The notes beneath the pieces are model-generated. The model saw only the letters and a program-made list of their open reading frames with translations, was not told the origin of the DNA and made no database searches. The translations under genes and the position numbers were made by a program. From positions 1 to 45,652 of the forward strand of contig JAFZNQ010000112.1 in the NCBI GenBank assembly GCA_017552965.1: a stretch of 45,652 nt of DNA, read 5' to 3'. Below are positions 39,924-45,652 of this stretch, piece after piece. Positions within the stretch are counted from its first letter, which is position 1. Each line of letters starts with the position of its first letter. The stretch comes from Abditibacteriota bacterium. Its GTDB lineage: Bacteria > Armatimonadota > UBA5829.

Positions 39924-41581
39924 ATCCGCCCTCCTTTTGCCGCAGCATCGCCCTCCGCCTGTCCTTTGTCCGGCCGCAGGCCGTGGAGCTTCAGCTTCAG
40001 AGTGCGCAGACCGTCATGACCTACGGATATCTGCCGCAGCTCGCCCCTGACCTCAGCCGGATCTCCGGGCCGCAGTTCCCTGGCCAGGTCCAGCAGGTCC
40101 GTGTCGAAAGGGTCGAGGTCACAGCAAAGGCGGGTGCCGGATCCCCTCCAAAATGCATCCAGCGTCAGGGTCGCCTGCCCCGTCAGCGCGGAGCCCTTGC
40201 CCCATTTGGTCCGTTCGCCAAAGCCTGCGGCATAGCCCCGGACGCTCACCAGCCTCTCCGGCGGGCAGCCGGGGATATCGGCGATGTCAAAGAGCAGGTC
40301 GCAGGCGGCGTGCCGTCCGTTCTCCCGGACGGTGCTCACGGCCTTTTTGCCCGAATCGAGGGACAGCCGGTCAATAATTCTGCCTGCGGCAGCCCCGGAT
40401 ATTTCCGCAAAGCCGTATTCCCGCAGTACTGCTGATTCCCGGCGGTAATAATGGCGGGCCAACTTAAGCTTGCGCGTCGCGCGTTTGGGCAGCAGGTCGC
40501 CCACTTCGGGCATGCTGCCTGTGTAAAAGTCGGGGATCGCCCACATATACCGGTCGGAGGCTGCCTCTATGTGCCCGACGGCGTATAAGGGGTATTTCCT
40601 GCCGGCTCCGCCCTTGCAGACCATAAAGACGCGGCTGCCGACGAGCTGCTGCGCCACAAGGCCCAATTCGCCGTTTTCCTGGCAGCAGCGGCCTATCTTT
40701 ACCTGCAGGGGGATGCACACCTCGCCGAGGGGCGCCGGGCTGTAAACCGCGAACTGTCTGCCGCATTGTTCTGACCGCAGGCTTTTGACCGTTTCCCCGG
40801 AAATATGCTGATGGCGGGGGGCGGGGCTGTCTGCGAGATAAAAGGTGACAGTATTGTCTTCCGAGCCTGTGCTGATGGCTGTGCGGCTGGTTTTCAGAAG
40901 CATCAGACGGCCTTCCGCTGCCGCCCGGTCTCCGACGCGCGCTCCCGGCTCGAGGGCGCATTTCACTATCCATTTCGTCCCGAGGTCAAAGGGGACAGTC
41001 AGGGTAAGGGTCTCGTTCTCCGTGCTGCTGACGGTCCCCTCAAAGCGGAGCCAGCAGGGCTCCAGCTTTTCCGGGCGGAACACCGCCAGGTCATTCAGCC
41101 TCTCGGGGGTCAGCTCGGCGTAAACGTGAGCGCCTTCAAAGATTTTGCGGGAGTCGAGTATCCTGGCGGCGGAGGCGCCGGAGATGAGGCCGGTGTCGAA
41201 GGGCACGCAGGACGTCTCTTCGAGCCACAGCTCCGCTGTCACCCACACGTACCGTTCCGAAACAGCTTCTATGCGTCCTATGGCGTAAACGCCGCACCAG
41301 TTGGTCATAAACACTCTGTAGTTCCGGAAGTTCGCGGCGATATCTCTTTTGACGGCCTCTGCGTCAAAGCTGACGCGGTTCCTGAAGACTCCGTAATACG
41401 ACAGAGCCGTCTCCACTTCTTCCTGTTCGGCCAGTATGATGTTCGCCAGCTCGTCCATGTCAAAGCGTACCGAGGCGGGTTTGCCCTTGCAGTCTTCGCA
41501 GCGCAGGATCAGCCATTTGGCGCTGTGATCCTGTCTCAGAGCCGCAGCGTCTGCGGCTGTCAAAAAACTAAGACGTGTCAT
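39920..41581 (-). CDS. Two-module IGRIEA protein (fusion of paralogue 4-like and paralogue 3-like units)
   Basis: A 553-residue soluble protein made of two family units. Unit 1 (about 1-265): LTAADAAALR, AKWLILRCED, VFMTNWCGVYAIGRIEAVSERYVW, OB-like GDRAAAEGRL. Unit 2 (about 266-545): ISGETVKSLR, RQFAVYSPAPLGEVCIPL, LYAVGHIEAASDRYMWAIPDFY, GDPAEVRGELRQ. In the other operon the corresponding units are two separate adjacent genes (36138-36923 and 35273-36127) in the same order. The ATG at 41581 follows AAAGGAG; the small upstream extension (to 41608) has no ribosome site. Such fused and split forms suggest that the two polypeptides contact each other. Confidence 0.82.
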   Translation of the reverse strand: MTRLSFLTAADAAALRQDHSAKWLILRCEDCKGKPASVRFDMDELANIILAEQEEVETALSYYGVFRNRVSFDAEAVKRDIAANFRNYRVFMTNWCGVYAIGRIEAVSERYVWVTAELWLEETSCVPFDTGLISGASAARILDSRKIFEGAHVYAELTPERLNDLAVFRPEKLEPCWLRFEGTVSSTENETLTLTVPFDLGTKWIVKCALEPGARVGDRAAAEGRLMLLKTSRTAISTGSEDNTVTFYLADSPAPRHQHISGETVKSLRSEQCGRQFAVYSPAPLGEVCIPLQVKIGRCCQENGELGLVAQQLVGSRVFMVCKGGAGRKYPLYAVGHIEAASDRYMWAIPDFYTGSMPEVGDLLPKRATRKLKLARHYYRRESAVLREYGFAEISGAAAGRIIDRLSLDSGKKAVSTVRENGRHAACDLLFDIADIPGCPPERLVSVRGYAAGFGERTKWGKGSALTGQATLTLDAFWRGSGTRLCCDLDPFDTDLLDLARELRPGDPAEVRGELRQISVGHDGLRTLKLKLHGLRPDKGQAEGDAAAKGGRI

Positions 41582-41650
41582 GATATACTCCTTTGTATCC
41601 GTTGTCATTGCGGCAGAGCAGGCAGCCCGGCTCGCCGACCTTATCCCGGC

Positions 41651-42712
41651 CTATTGATAGCCCATTACTGCCGGGCAGACCTGCAGGTTGACGCCCCCGG
41701 GCAGGACCAGCCCTCTGAGCCCTGCGGGAAAGACCTCGTCCGGGTCTATATTGCGCTCTTTCAGCTTTTCGGACAGGCTGCGGTAAACCGCGGTGATATC
41801 CGCCGAGCGGCTCTGCAGGCGCTCCGCCTCTCTGTTGAGCCTGTTTGCCAGGCCGTTGTATTCGGCCTTGCGGGGAAAGCTGCGTGGGCCTGCGATGCCC
41901 AGATACACCTGCGCTCCGCCGGCGATAAGGGCGTTGATCTCTTCTTCCTCTTCTGCCAGACCGTTGTCCGTGTTCACCGCCGGACTGTCGAGTATCCTGT
42001 GGAGGACTCCCGCAAAAAGCAGCACGAACTGCCTGAAACGGGTCTTCTCATATTCCGGTCCCGTGTATTCCAGAGTATAGCGGAGCAGAGGGTCTGCGCT
42101 GTCTCCCGTCATACGTATGCCAAAGCTGCGGGGGGCGTCCGACACGCAGCCGCTGCCGCAGAGAAAGACGATCTGCTCCCGGTTCCGGAGCACCACGTCT
42201 ATGACGTCGGTCTTTCCCCGTAGCGCCGACGGGTTTCGGAAGCCGAAGACCGTCTTTTCCGAGGAAAACCCCGTGATGCCGGCAGTGGTTGACAGCCATC
42301 TGATATAGTCTGCCCTGTCGCGATAATAAAACAGCAGTTCATACAGCGGCAGGGACCCCTGCGGGTTTTCCATTGCCGCCGGCATGTCCGGATCCGACAG
42401 CATCAGCTGCCGGTATTTCCGGGCAAACAGCTCCCTGTCGGCGCCGATGCCGAACAGGTCCGCCAGGTCCAGGCCGTCGGAATAGTGATCCTGCGCGGCC
42501 TTTTGCGCCGCAGCCTGCAGCCCTTTTTCCTGCAGCAGCCCCGAGGGACAGAGAGAATCCAGCAGCGCAAGAAGCCCGCTGACAGCCTGCCTCCGGTCGC
42601 CCTTTTTCTTTCGGCCGATCCACTCTTCCAGGGCCCTGACAGTCTTCGGGGGAAGGGGCTGTCCCAGCTGGACGGCGTTCATGGTGTGGTATAGATGATC
42701 AAAGCTGGCCAT
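41651..42712 (-). CDS. FGFRNPS/EEEEINALIAGGA-family protein, copy 2
   Basis: A 353-residue soluble protein, paralogue of the gene at 37384-38478: LPLYELLFYYRDRADYI, FSSEKTVFGFRNPSALRGKT, DVVLRNREQIVFLCG, NTDNGLAEEEEEINALIAGGAQVYLG, and a helical tail with RSLSEKLKERNIDPDEVFPAGLRGL. The start at 42712 is chosen because GGAGG stands before it and the paralogue begins similarly; the open frame to 43105 runs back through the leader element. It is the first gene of the upstream operon. Function unknown. Confidence 0.8.
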   Translation of the reverse strand: MASFDHLYHTMNAVQLGQPLPPKTVRALEEWIGRKKKGDRRQAVSGLLALLDSLCPSGLLQEKGLQAAAQKAAQDHYSDGLDLADLFGIGADRELFARKYRQLMLSDPDMPAAMENPQGSLPLYELLFYYRDRADYIRWLSTTAGITGFSSEKTVFGFRNPSALRGKTDVIDVVLRNREQIVFLCGSGCVSDAPRSFGIRMTGDSADPLLRYTLEYTGPEYEKTRFRQFVLLFAGVLHRILDSPAVNTDNGLAEEEEEINALIAGGAQVYLGIAGPRSFPRKAEYNGLANRLNREAERLQSRSADITAVYRSLSEKLKERNIDPDEVFPAGLRGLVLPGGVNLQVCPAVMGYQ

Positions 42713-43045
42713 ATGCGCCTCCGCTGCCCGAGCTGAAAACAGGCTCGCGGGCATAAACGACAGGGGATACAAGAAGGGACCGAAGAAAATGGCGTCTTCT
42801 CCCGCTGCCGGCCTTCCGGACGACCGGCTGCGGGCTCCCCATATTAGTTGGCTGCTCCGGGATCTGAGGCCCGGACGGTCGGCGTCTATCGCCGAACGAT
42901 GTATGGACTGTGCGCCGGCAGGAGCTGCCTTTCGGAAATACCGCGCCTGTGTGAGCGCCTGACTGCGCCTGCGGATCAAGGGGCGATCTGTGTGAGGCCG
43001 AACACCTTGCGGCTCTCCGAAATGATCGGGCAAACAACCTCCGGC
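42713..43045 (-). other. Long leader (~330 bases) of the upstream accessory operon
   Basis: No supported gene. With a start near 43045 from the promoter at 43052-43081, the RNA leader is about 330 bases. The part nearest the gene (42756-42861) is the conserved element, copy B. The promoter-proximal part is GC-rich with short inverted repeats (for example GGCGTC with GACGCC-like words) that I cannot order into a firm structure. Confidence 0.5.
42756..42861 (-). ncRNA. Conserved leader element, copy B (candidate structured RNA)
   Basis: On the minus strand: CCCGGAGCAGCCAACTAATA (42861-42842), TGGGG, then a stem-loop (42834-42824 with 42811-42801, 11 positions with one A-A mismatch; the stem differs from copy A), then AGAAG, TCCCTT and TATCCCC words and a T-rich end. 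The shared words occur in the same order and at similar distances as in copy A, whereas the promoter and gene distances differ between the two copies. This suggests that the element, not the whole leader, is the conserved unit. Confidence 0.6.
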
Positions 43046-43051
43046 AATATT

Positions 43052-43081
43052 ATTATACCATAAAGACAAACAAGAAAACAA
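43052..43081 (-). promoter_or_regulatory. Promoter TTGTTT-18-TATAAT with TGG extended -10 for the upstream accessory operon
   Basis: The minus strand shows TTGTTT (43081-43076), an 18-base spacer ending TGG and TATAAT (43057-43052). A small AT-rich palindrome (CAAAAATA, loop of five, TATTTTTG) stands further upstream, between this promoter and the nuclease gene. Confidence 0.65.
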
Positions 43082-43164
43082 CTGCCTGAGGTGTAATTGT
43101 GCCAAAAATATTTGTTATTTTTGCAGACAGTCCCTTTTGTGACCTGTTTTCCGCAAGTAAGCGT

Positions 43165-44205
43165 TCACTCTGCGCTCCCGTCAGGGCTGCCGGTATCCGC
43201 TCCGTATCTCTTCATGAACTCCGAATATGCGGCCGGATCTTCCCGCTGCAGGAGCCCCGCGAGCCGGTCTGCTGGTATGGCGGCAAAGCCAAACCGGACG
43301 CCTTTTTCTCCGAACAGGTCAAACACCGAGGGAGAGCTGGCGGCCAGACGGTCCGTAAACAGGGCGCAGTCCCCGATGAGTTCCTCCCGGGCCGCCTCAT
43401 AATGCCGGGGGTCGATGTCTGTGCCGGCAAAGTATTCCGGCTCCGGAGCCCAATAGCAGAGCGCCAGGGTGATCCGGCTCAGGGTGCCGGGGAGCCCTCC
43501 CAGATAGCACCGCTCGTTGAAAATGCCGATGATATGCCTGTAGAGCTGGGCGGCGTCCAGGCGCCGGAAGTCTCGGGAGTTGACCCGCTTCCGGAGGGGC
43601 GCCAGAGCCTCGAACAGTCCGGCAGGATATCGGGACGGGTCGCCGTAGGCGTGATCGAGGACCTTGGGCGGGTCGCACAGCCACTCCGAGAGCTTGGTCT
43701 CCACAAAGACGCCATTTTTTCCGTCATACAGATAAGCGTCCAGATTGGCCGGCCTGTTGCTGCCCCATAAGACCCGCAGCTTTTTTTCGTATTCTATCCT
43801 GTAAGGGCCGCCTTCCGGCCCGGAGTCCGCTGCCGGCGGATATGAATGCGCGCTGCTCTCTCTGAGATCGCCGGCGAAGACAGCCTCGGGCCCGTTGCCG
43901 AATATATTGAAGGTCAGGGCAGACGAGCTGGCGACAGAGTGCAGCTTGGGCGGCTGCAGACTGCCGTGTTTATCGACGTATTCCTCCAGCTCCCCGCCGT
44001 CGCCTTCTCTGTAGGCGCGCTCCGTGTCCGGGGACATGCTTTGGAGCAGGTTGTCGTCCCGGCGGATGAAGTAGAAGTCTCTCATCCGGGTCTTGTAGGG
44101 GCAGTCCTCTGCGTCTCCCCGGAAAACCGGCCGCTCTGCGCCGGGATGCAGCCTGAGCCATCTGTCTTTGATGACTTTGTATAATGATAGTCGCGAAATG
44201 ATCAT
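43165..44205 (-). CDS. Putative PD-(D/E)XK restriction endonuclease-like protein (PGN_0703-type)
   Basis: A 346-residue soluble protein. The segment SSSALTFNIFGNG and the later RPANLDAYLYDGKNGVFVETKLSEWL have the order seen in PGN_0703-type putative restriction endonucleases: a nuclease fold with Asp (NLDAYL) and an E-x-K motif (VETKLSEW), the usual PD-(D/E)XK metal site. The role would be DNA cleavage, perhaps without a partner methylase, since none is visible here. GGAGGATCA precedes the ATG, overlapping the stop of a 20-codon hydrophobic ORF. No clear terminator follows, so it may be co-expressed with the accessory operon. Confidence 0.65.
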   Translation of the reverse strand: MIISRLSLYKVIKDRWLRLHPGAERPVFRGDAEDCPYKTRMRDFYFIRRDDNLLQSMSPDTERAYREGDGGELEEYVDKHGSLQPPKLHSVASSSALTFNIFGNGPEAVFAGDLRESSAHSYPPAADSGPEGGPYRIEYEKKLRVLWGSNRPANLDAYLYDGKNGVFVETKLSEWLCDPPKVLDHAYGDPSRYPAGLFEALAPLRKRVNSRDFRRLDAAQLYRHIIGIFNERCYLGGLPGTLSRITLALCYWAPEPEYFAGTDIDPRHYEAAREELIGDCALFTDRLAASSPSVFDLFGEKGVRFGFAAIPADRLAGLLQREDPAAYSEFMKRYGADTGSPDGSAE

Positions 44206-44214
44206 TGATCCTCC

Positions 44215-44277
44215 TTATTTGCTGCCCGGCATCCTGAAAATGCAGAACAGTATGAATATACAGAATATATAAAACAT
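44215..44277 (-). CDS. Tiny hydrophobic ORF (20 aa) upstream of the nuclease gene
   Basis: ATG at 44277 follows AAGGAAG at an ideal distance and encodes a 20-residue peptide, MFYIFCIFILFCIF then RMPGSK: a single membrane-spanning stretch with a basic end. Its stop codon (TAA) runs into the GGAGG of the nuclease gene 10 bases later. It could be a leader peptide coupling translation of the nuclease, or a small membrane peptide of its own. Confidence 0.5.
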   Translation of the reverse strand: MFYIFCIFILFCIFRMPGSK

Positions 44278-44554
44278 TACTTCCTTCATAGGGCGGGTGG
44301 AAAACGGGAACCTGCAGCCCGTGGGGCTGCGCTGCGGGAACAGCGGGGCAGCGGCTGCGGCAGCTGCCGGGGCTTTGTGAATAAACAAGCGTAAAAAAAA
44401 TACGCGGGCACATCCACACCTTCCTTTATATACATGGCAAAAAGCTGTTGAGACTCTTTGCCGGAGAACATGGTCCTCCATTTATAGCTGACGGCAAAGC
44501 AGCCAAAATTGTTCCCCGGCAGGCGACATCTTTTTGCCGGCCAGGGCAACACAC
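44278..44554. other. Intergenic stretch with GC-rich hairpins, no supported gene
   Basis: It contains GCAGCCC-GTG-GGGCTGC (44314-44330), the palindrome CGGCAGCTGCCG (44358-44369) and GCGTA-A7-TACGC near 44390. A reading frame with a fair ribosome site near 44419 continues into the nuclease gene in another frame and lacks protein-like composition. Confidence 0.5.
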
Positions 44555-44745
44555 CCCGCGTCATCCCGGCGGAACGGCGCCCGGCGGTCAAGTCAGAACG
44601 TCATCTCGGCGCCACACTCCGCGTCATCTCGGCGCCTCCGCAGGAGGCGGTAAGAGATCTACGGGGTCCCCGAAAAATCGTAAGATTTTTTGGGGTGGTT
44701 TGCGGACCCCACCGACGGCATTCGCCGTCGGTGTCTCCGGCTCCC
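44555..44745. repeat. Intergenic repeat element, copy 2 (inverted relative to copy 1)
   Basis: Three CGTCATCYCGGCG units (44559-44571, 44599-44611, 44622-44634) are followed by a 7-bp hairpin (CGCCTCC 44633-44639 with GGAGGCG 44643-44649) and GGTAAGAGATCTACGGGG. Two further stem-loops follow: CCCCGAAAAATC/GATTTTTTGGGG around 44668-44695, and ACCGACGGC-ATTC-GCCGTCGGT (44711-44732). The first half is the reverse complement of the left-edge element at 1-150. It is highly structured and non-coding. Confidence 0.75.
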
Positions 44746-44756
44746 CGGGATATCGT

Positions 44757-44876
44757 TTAACTGTCAAACATCAAGCTGCATATGACGTAAACATAGTAAA
44801 GAACAATACCCACAGGAGCCGTAATAATGCAAAAGAGCAGAATCAGTATAAAACTTATGGCGTCGTTGCTTTTCAT
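44757..44876 (-). CDS. Small membrane protein (39 aa)
   Basis: ATG at 44876, preceded by AGAGGTG, encodes MKSNDAISFILILLFCII then TAPVGIVLYYVYVICSLMFDS: a protein that is almost entirely two hydrophobic stretches with a break at TAPVG. An upstream extension to 44948 has no good ribosome site. It has no recognised family. Confidence 0.5.
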   Translation of the reverse strand: MKSNDAISFILILLFCIITAPVGIVLYYVYVICSLMFDS

Positions 44877-44919
44877 AATAACACCTCTTGTTAAACCGGA
44901 TCCTCCGCTGCAAACAAAC

Positions 44920-45006
44920 CTACTGTCCTTGTTTATTAGAATCTCCAAATCTACTCAGGAATCTATCTGTTCTCTCTAAGAGTTCCCAAATTCTTTCTGC
45001 GAGCAT
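44920..45006 (-). CDS. Possible small amphipathic ORF (28 aa)
   Basis: ATG at 45006, with TTAGGA seven bases upstream, encodes MLAERIWELLERTDRFLSRF followed by a polar tail. A GTG at 45030 would add eight residues (VIKKLGSL). It uses AGA, TTA and ATT codons that are rare in the GC-rich genes of the window, and it lies in an AT-richer stretch. The helix would be amphipathic. Support is modest. Confidence 0.35.
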   Translation of the reverse strand: MLAERIWELLERTDRFLSRFGDSNKQGQ

Positions 45007-45109
45007 TAAAGATCCTAACTTTTTGATCACCTCACTATAGAATTCAGAAGTCTTTTATGTCCTGCATTCTACTATACGATAAGGCGCCTGACCTTTGATA
45101 CTCCTTTTG

Positions 45110-45261
45110 TGATCGCGCGGCAGATAAAGCCGTCAGATACATGATCCCCGAGAGGAGCCTCCCTCATTTCTTCCCAAATAAAATACTCAAAGCCAGGCTG
45201 ACAATGGCTATGGTAACCAGCAGCTGCATCACACACCTCCTTTACTTACTGATCGCGCGGC
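45110..45261. repeat. 12-bp direct repeats TGATCGCGCGGC flanking a tiny ORF
   Basis: TGATCGCGCGGC occurs at 45110-45121 and again at 45250-45261, 140 bases apart, in the same orientation and just beyond the end of dnaB. The segment between them contains the 21-residue hydrophobic ORF. Confidence 0.6.
45164..45229 (-). CDS. Tiny hydrophobic ORF (21 aa) with strong Shine-Dalgarno
   Basis: ATG at 45229, preceded by AAAGGAGGTG, encodes MQLLVTIAIVSLALSILFGKK, one membrane helix with a Lys-Lys end. The length, helix and basic end resemble small hydrophobic peptides such as type I toxin or holin-like toxin peptides, but no antisense RNA promoter is identified here. It lies between dnaB and the other small ORFs, inside the 12-bp direct repeats. 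Confidence 0.5.
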   Translation of the reverse strand: MQLLVTIAIVSLALSILFGKK

Positions 45262-45263
45262 GT

Positions 45264-45652
45264 TTATATCTGACAGATGGCGGCATCCCGCTCCGGCGCG
45301 TTCCCGACTGCAGCCGGATCGCGAAAGGCGGCGTATTTTCTCATGAAATCCAGCGTCACCTCCCGGGTCCCGCCGTTTCTGTGTTTGGCGATGATCACCT
45401 TCGCCTCTTCCGCCGGGTCCTGCCCGGCGTCACCGGAGGCGCTGCCGTCATAATAGGAAGGCCTGTGCAGCATGAGTACCATATCCGCTTCCTGCTCTAT
45501 AGAGCCGCATCCTCTCAGATCGCTGAGCTGAGGCCTTTTGTCCGGGCGGTCCTCCAGCTTGCGGTTCACCTGAGACAGAGCCATCACCGGACAGTCCATT
45601 TCCTTGGCCAGGAGCTTGAGCCCCCGGACTATCTCGCTGATCTCCTGGTTCC
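45264..45652 (-). CDS. dnaB: Replicative DNA helicase DnaB, C-terminal part (cut by the window edge)
   Basis: The last about 129 codons of a RecA-fold replicative helicase that unwinds DNA at the fork. Visible: NQEISEIVRGLKLLAKEM, then CPVMALSQVNRKLEDRPDKRPQLSDLRGCGSIEQEADMV with the helicase motif H4-like region, VLMLHRPSYYD, and AKVIIAKHRNGGTREVTLDF with the conserved Arg finger-type KHRNG. The 5' part lies beyond 45652. The tail after the helicase core is about 20 residues and ends DAAICQI. Confidence 0.95.
   Translation of the reverse strand, partial: NQEISEIVRGLKLLAKEMDCPVMALSQVNRKLEDRPDKRPQLSDLRGCGSIEQEADMVLMLHRPSYYDGSASGDAGQDPAEEAKVIIAKHRNGGTREVTLDFMRKYAAFRDPAAVGNAPERDAAICQI

Noticed and set aside
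43970-44419. 150-codon minus-strand frame with AAGGAAGG before its ATG
   Set aside because: It overlaps the better-supported nuclease gene in another frame and its composition is Arg/Gln/Pro-rich shadow type.
45164-45229. Firm annotation as a type I toxin
   Set aside because: Only length, hydrophobicity and basic end fit; no antisense RNA promoter or known toxin motif could be shown.

Overview
The window is one contiguous piece of a GC-rich bacterial chromosome that carries housekeeping genes (prolyl-tRNA synthetase, FtsH, 6-phosphofructokinase, replicative helicase, MetX/MetW). Several features suggest a Gram-negative or diderm, polysaccharide-degrading and probably host-gut or rumen-associated uncultivated lineage: many signal peptides, two lipoproteins, a sedoheptulose-phosphate isomerase and a set of secreted glycoside hydrolases. 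The overall flavour recalls Armatimonadota/Abditibacteriota-type genomes. That placement is a guess from gene content, not a result. Recognisable promoters often combine TATAAT with an extended -10 (TGC or TGG just upstream).

Layout. (1) 1-5970: an intergenic repeat element, then two tandem paralogous secreted repeat proteins (GLUG-like plus InlB-type repeats) whose C-terminal halves are almost identical. (2) 6035-8187, plus strand: secreted LysM-NlpC/P60 wall hydrolase, lipoprotein FKBP isomerase, GmhA-like isomerase. (3) 8187-13035, plus strand: operon of ftsH (apparently with a non-canonical AUA start), pfkA, a degenerate serpin-like protein and a maltose/galactoside-type acetyltransferase, ending at a bidirectional terminator. 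(4) 13046-22099, minus strand: proS - U32 peptidase-family protein - TIM-barrel isomerase, followed by a large secreted GH-A-type protein, an AlkD-like repair protein and a pseudo-protease/DUF6273-like protein. (5) 22166-31564, minus strand: a seven-gene, tightly overlapping operon running from a TauE/SafE exporter, metX and metW into a small membrane protein and three glycoside hydrolases (GH42-like, GH32-like, GH127). (6) 31677-33444: two secreted or lipoprotein genes (unknown, flavodoxin) facing each other across paired terminators.

(7) 33470-44205, minus strand, is the accessory part and the best candidate for an undescribed system. Five genes contain six copies of one protein module (hallmark Y-x-I-G-R/H-I-E-A-x-S followed by a C-terminal OB-like strand pattern). 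Two genes belong to a second family (hallmarks FGFRNPS and EEEEINALIAGGA), one is a third unknown type, and a probable PD-(D/E)XK restriction-like nuclease lies upstream. The genes form two operons. Both leaders hold the same roughly 100-base element: conserved flanks around a stem-loop whose stem sequence differs but still pairs. One gene is a fusion of the first two genes of the other operon, in the same order.

(8) 44215-45261 holds four very small ORFs, three of them hydrophobic with strong Shine-Dalgarno sites, and a second, inverted copy of the repeat element seen at the left edge. (9) The right edge cuts through dnaB.

The function of region 7 is unknown. The paralogy, fusion and shared leader argue that its products work together. 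The neighbouring nuclease makes a defence or mobile-element role possible but not shown.
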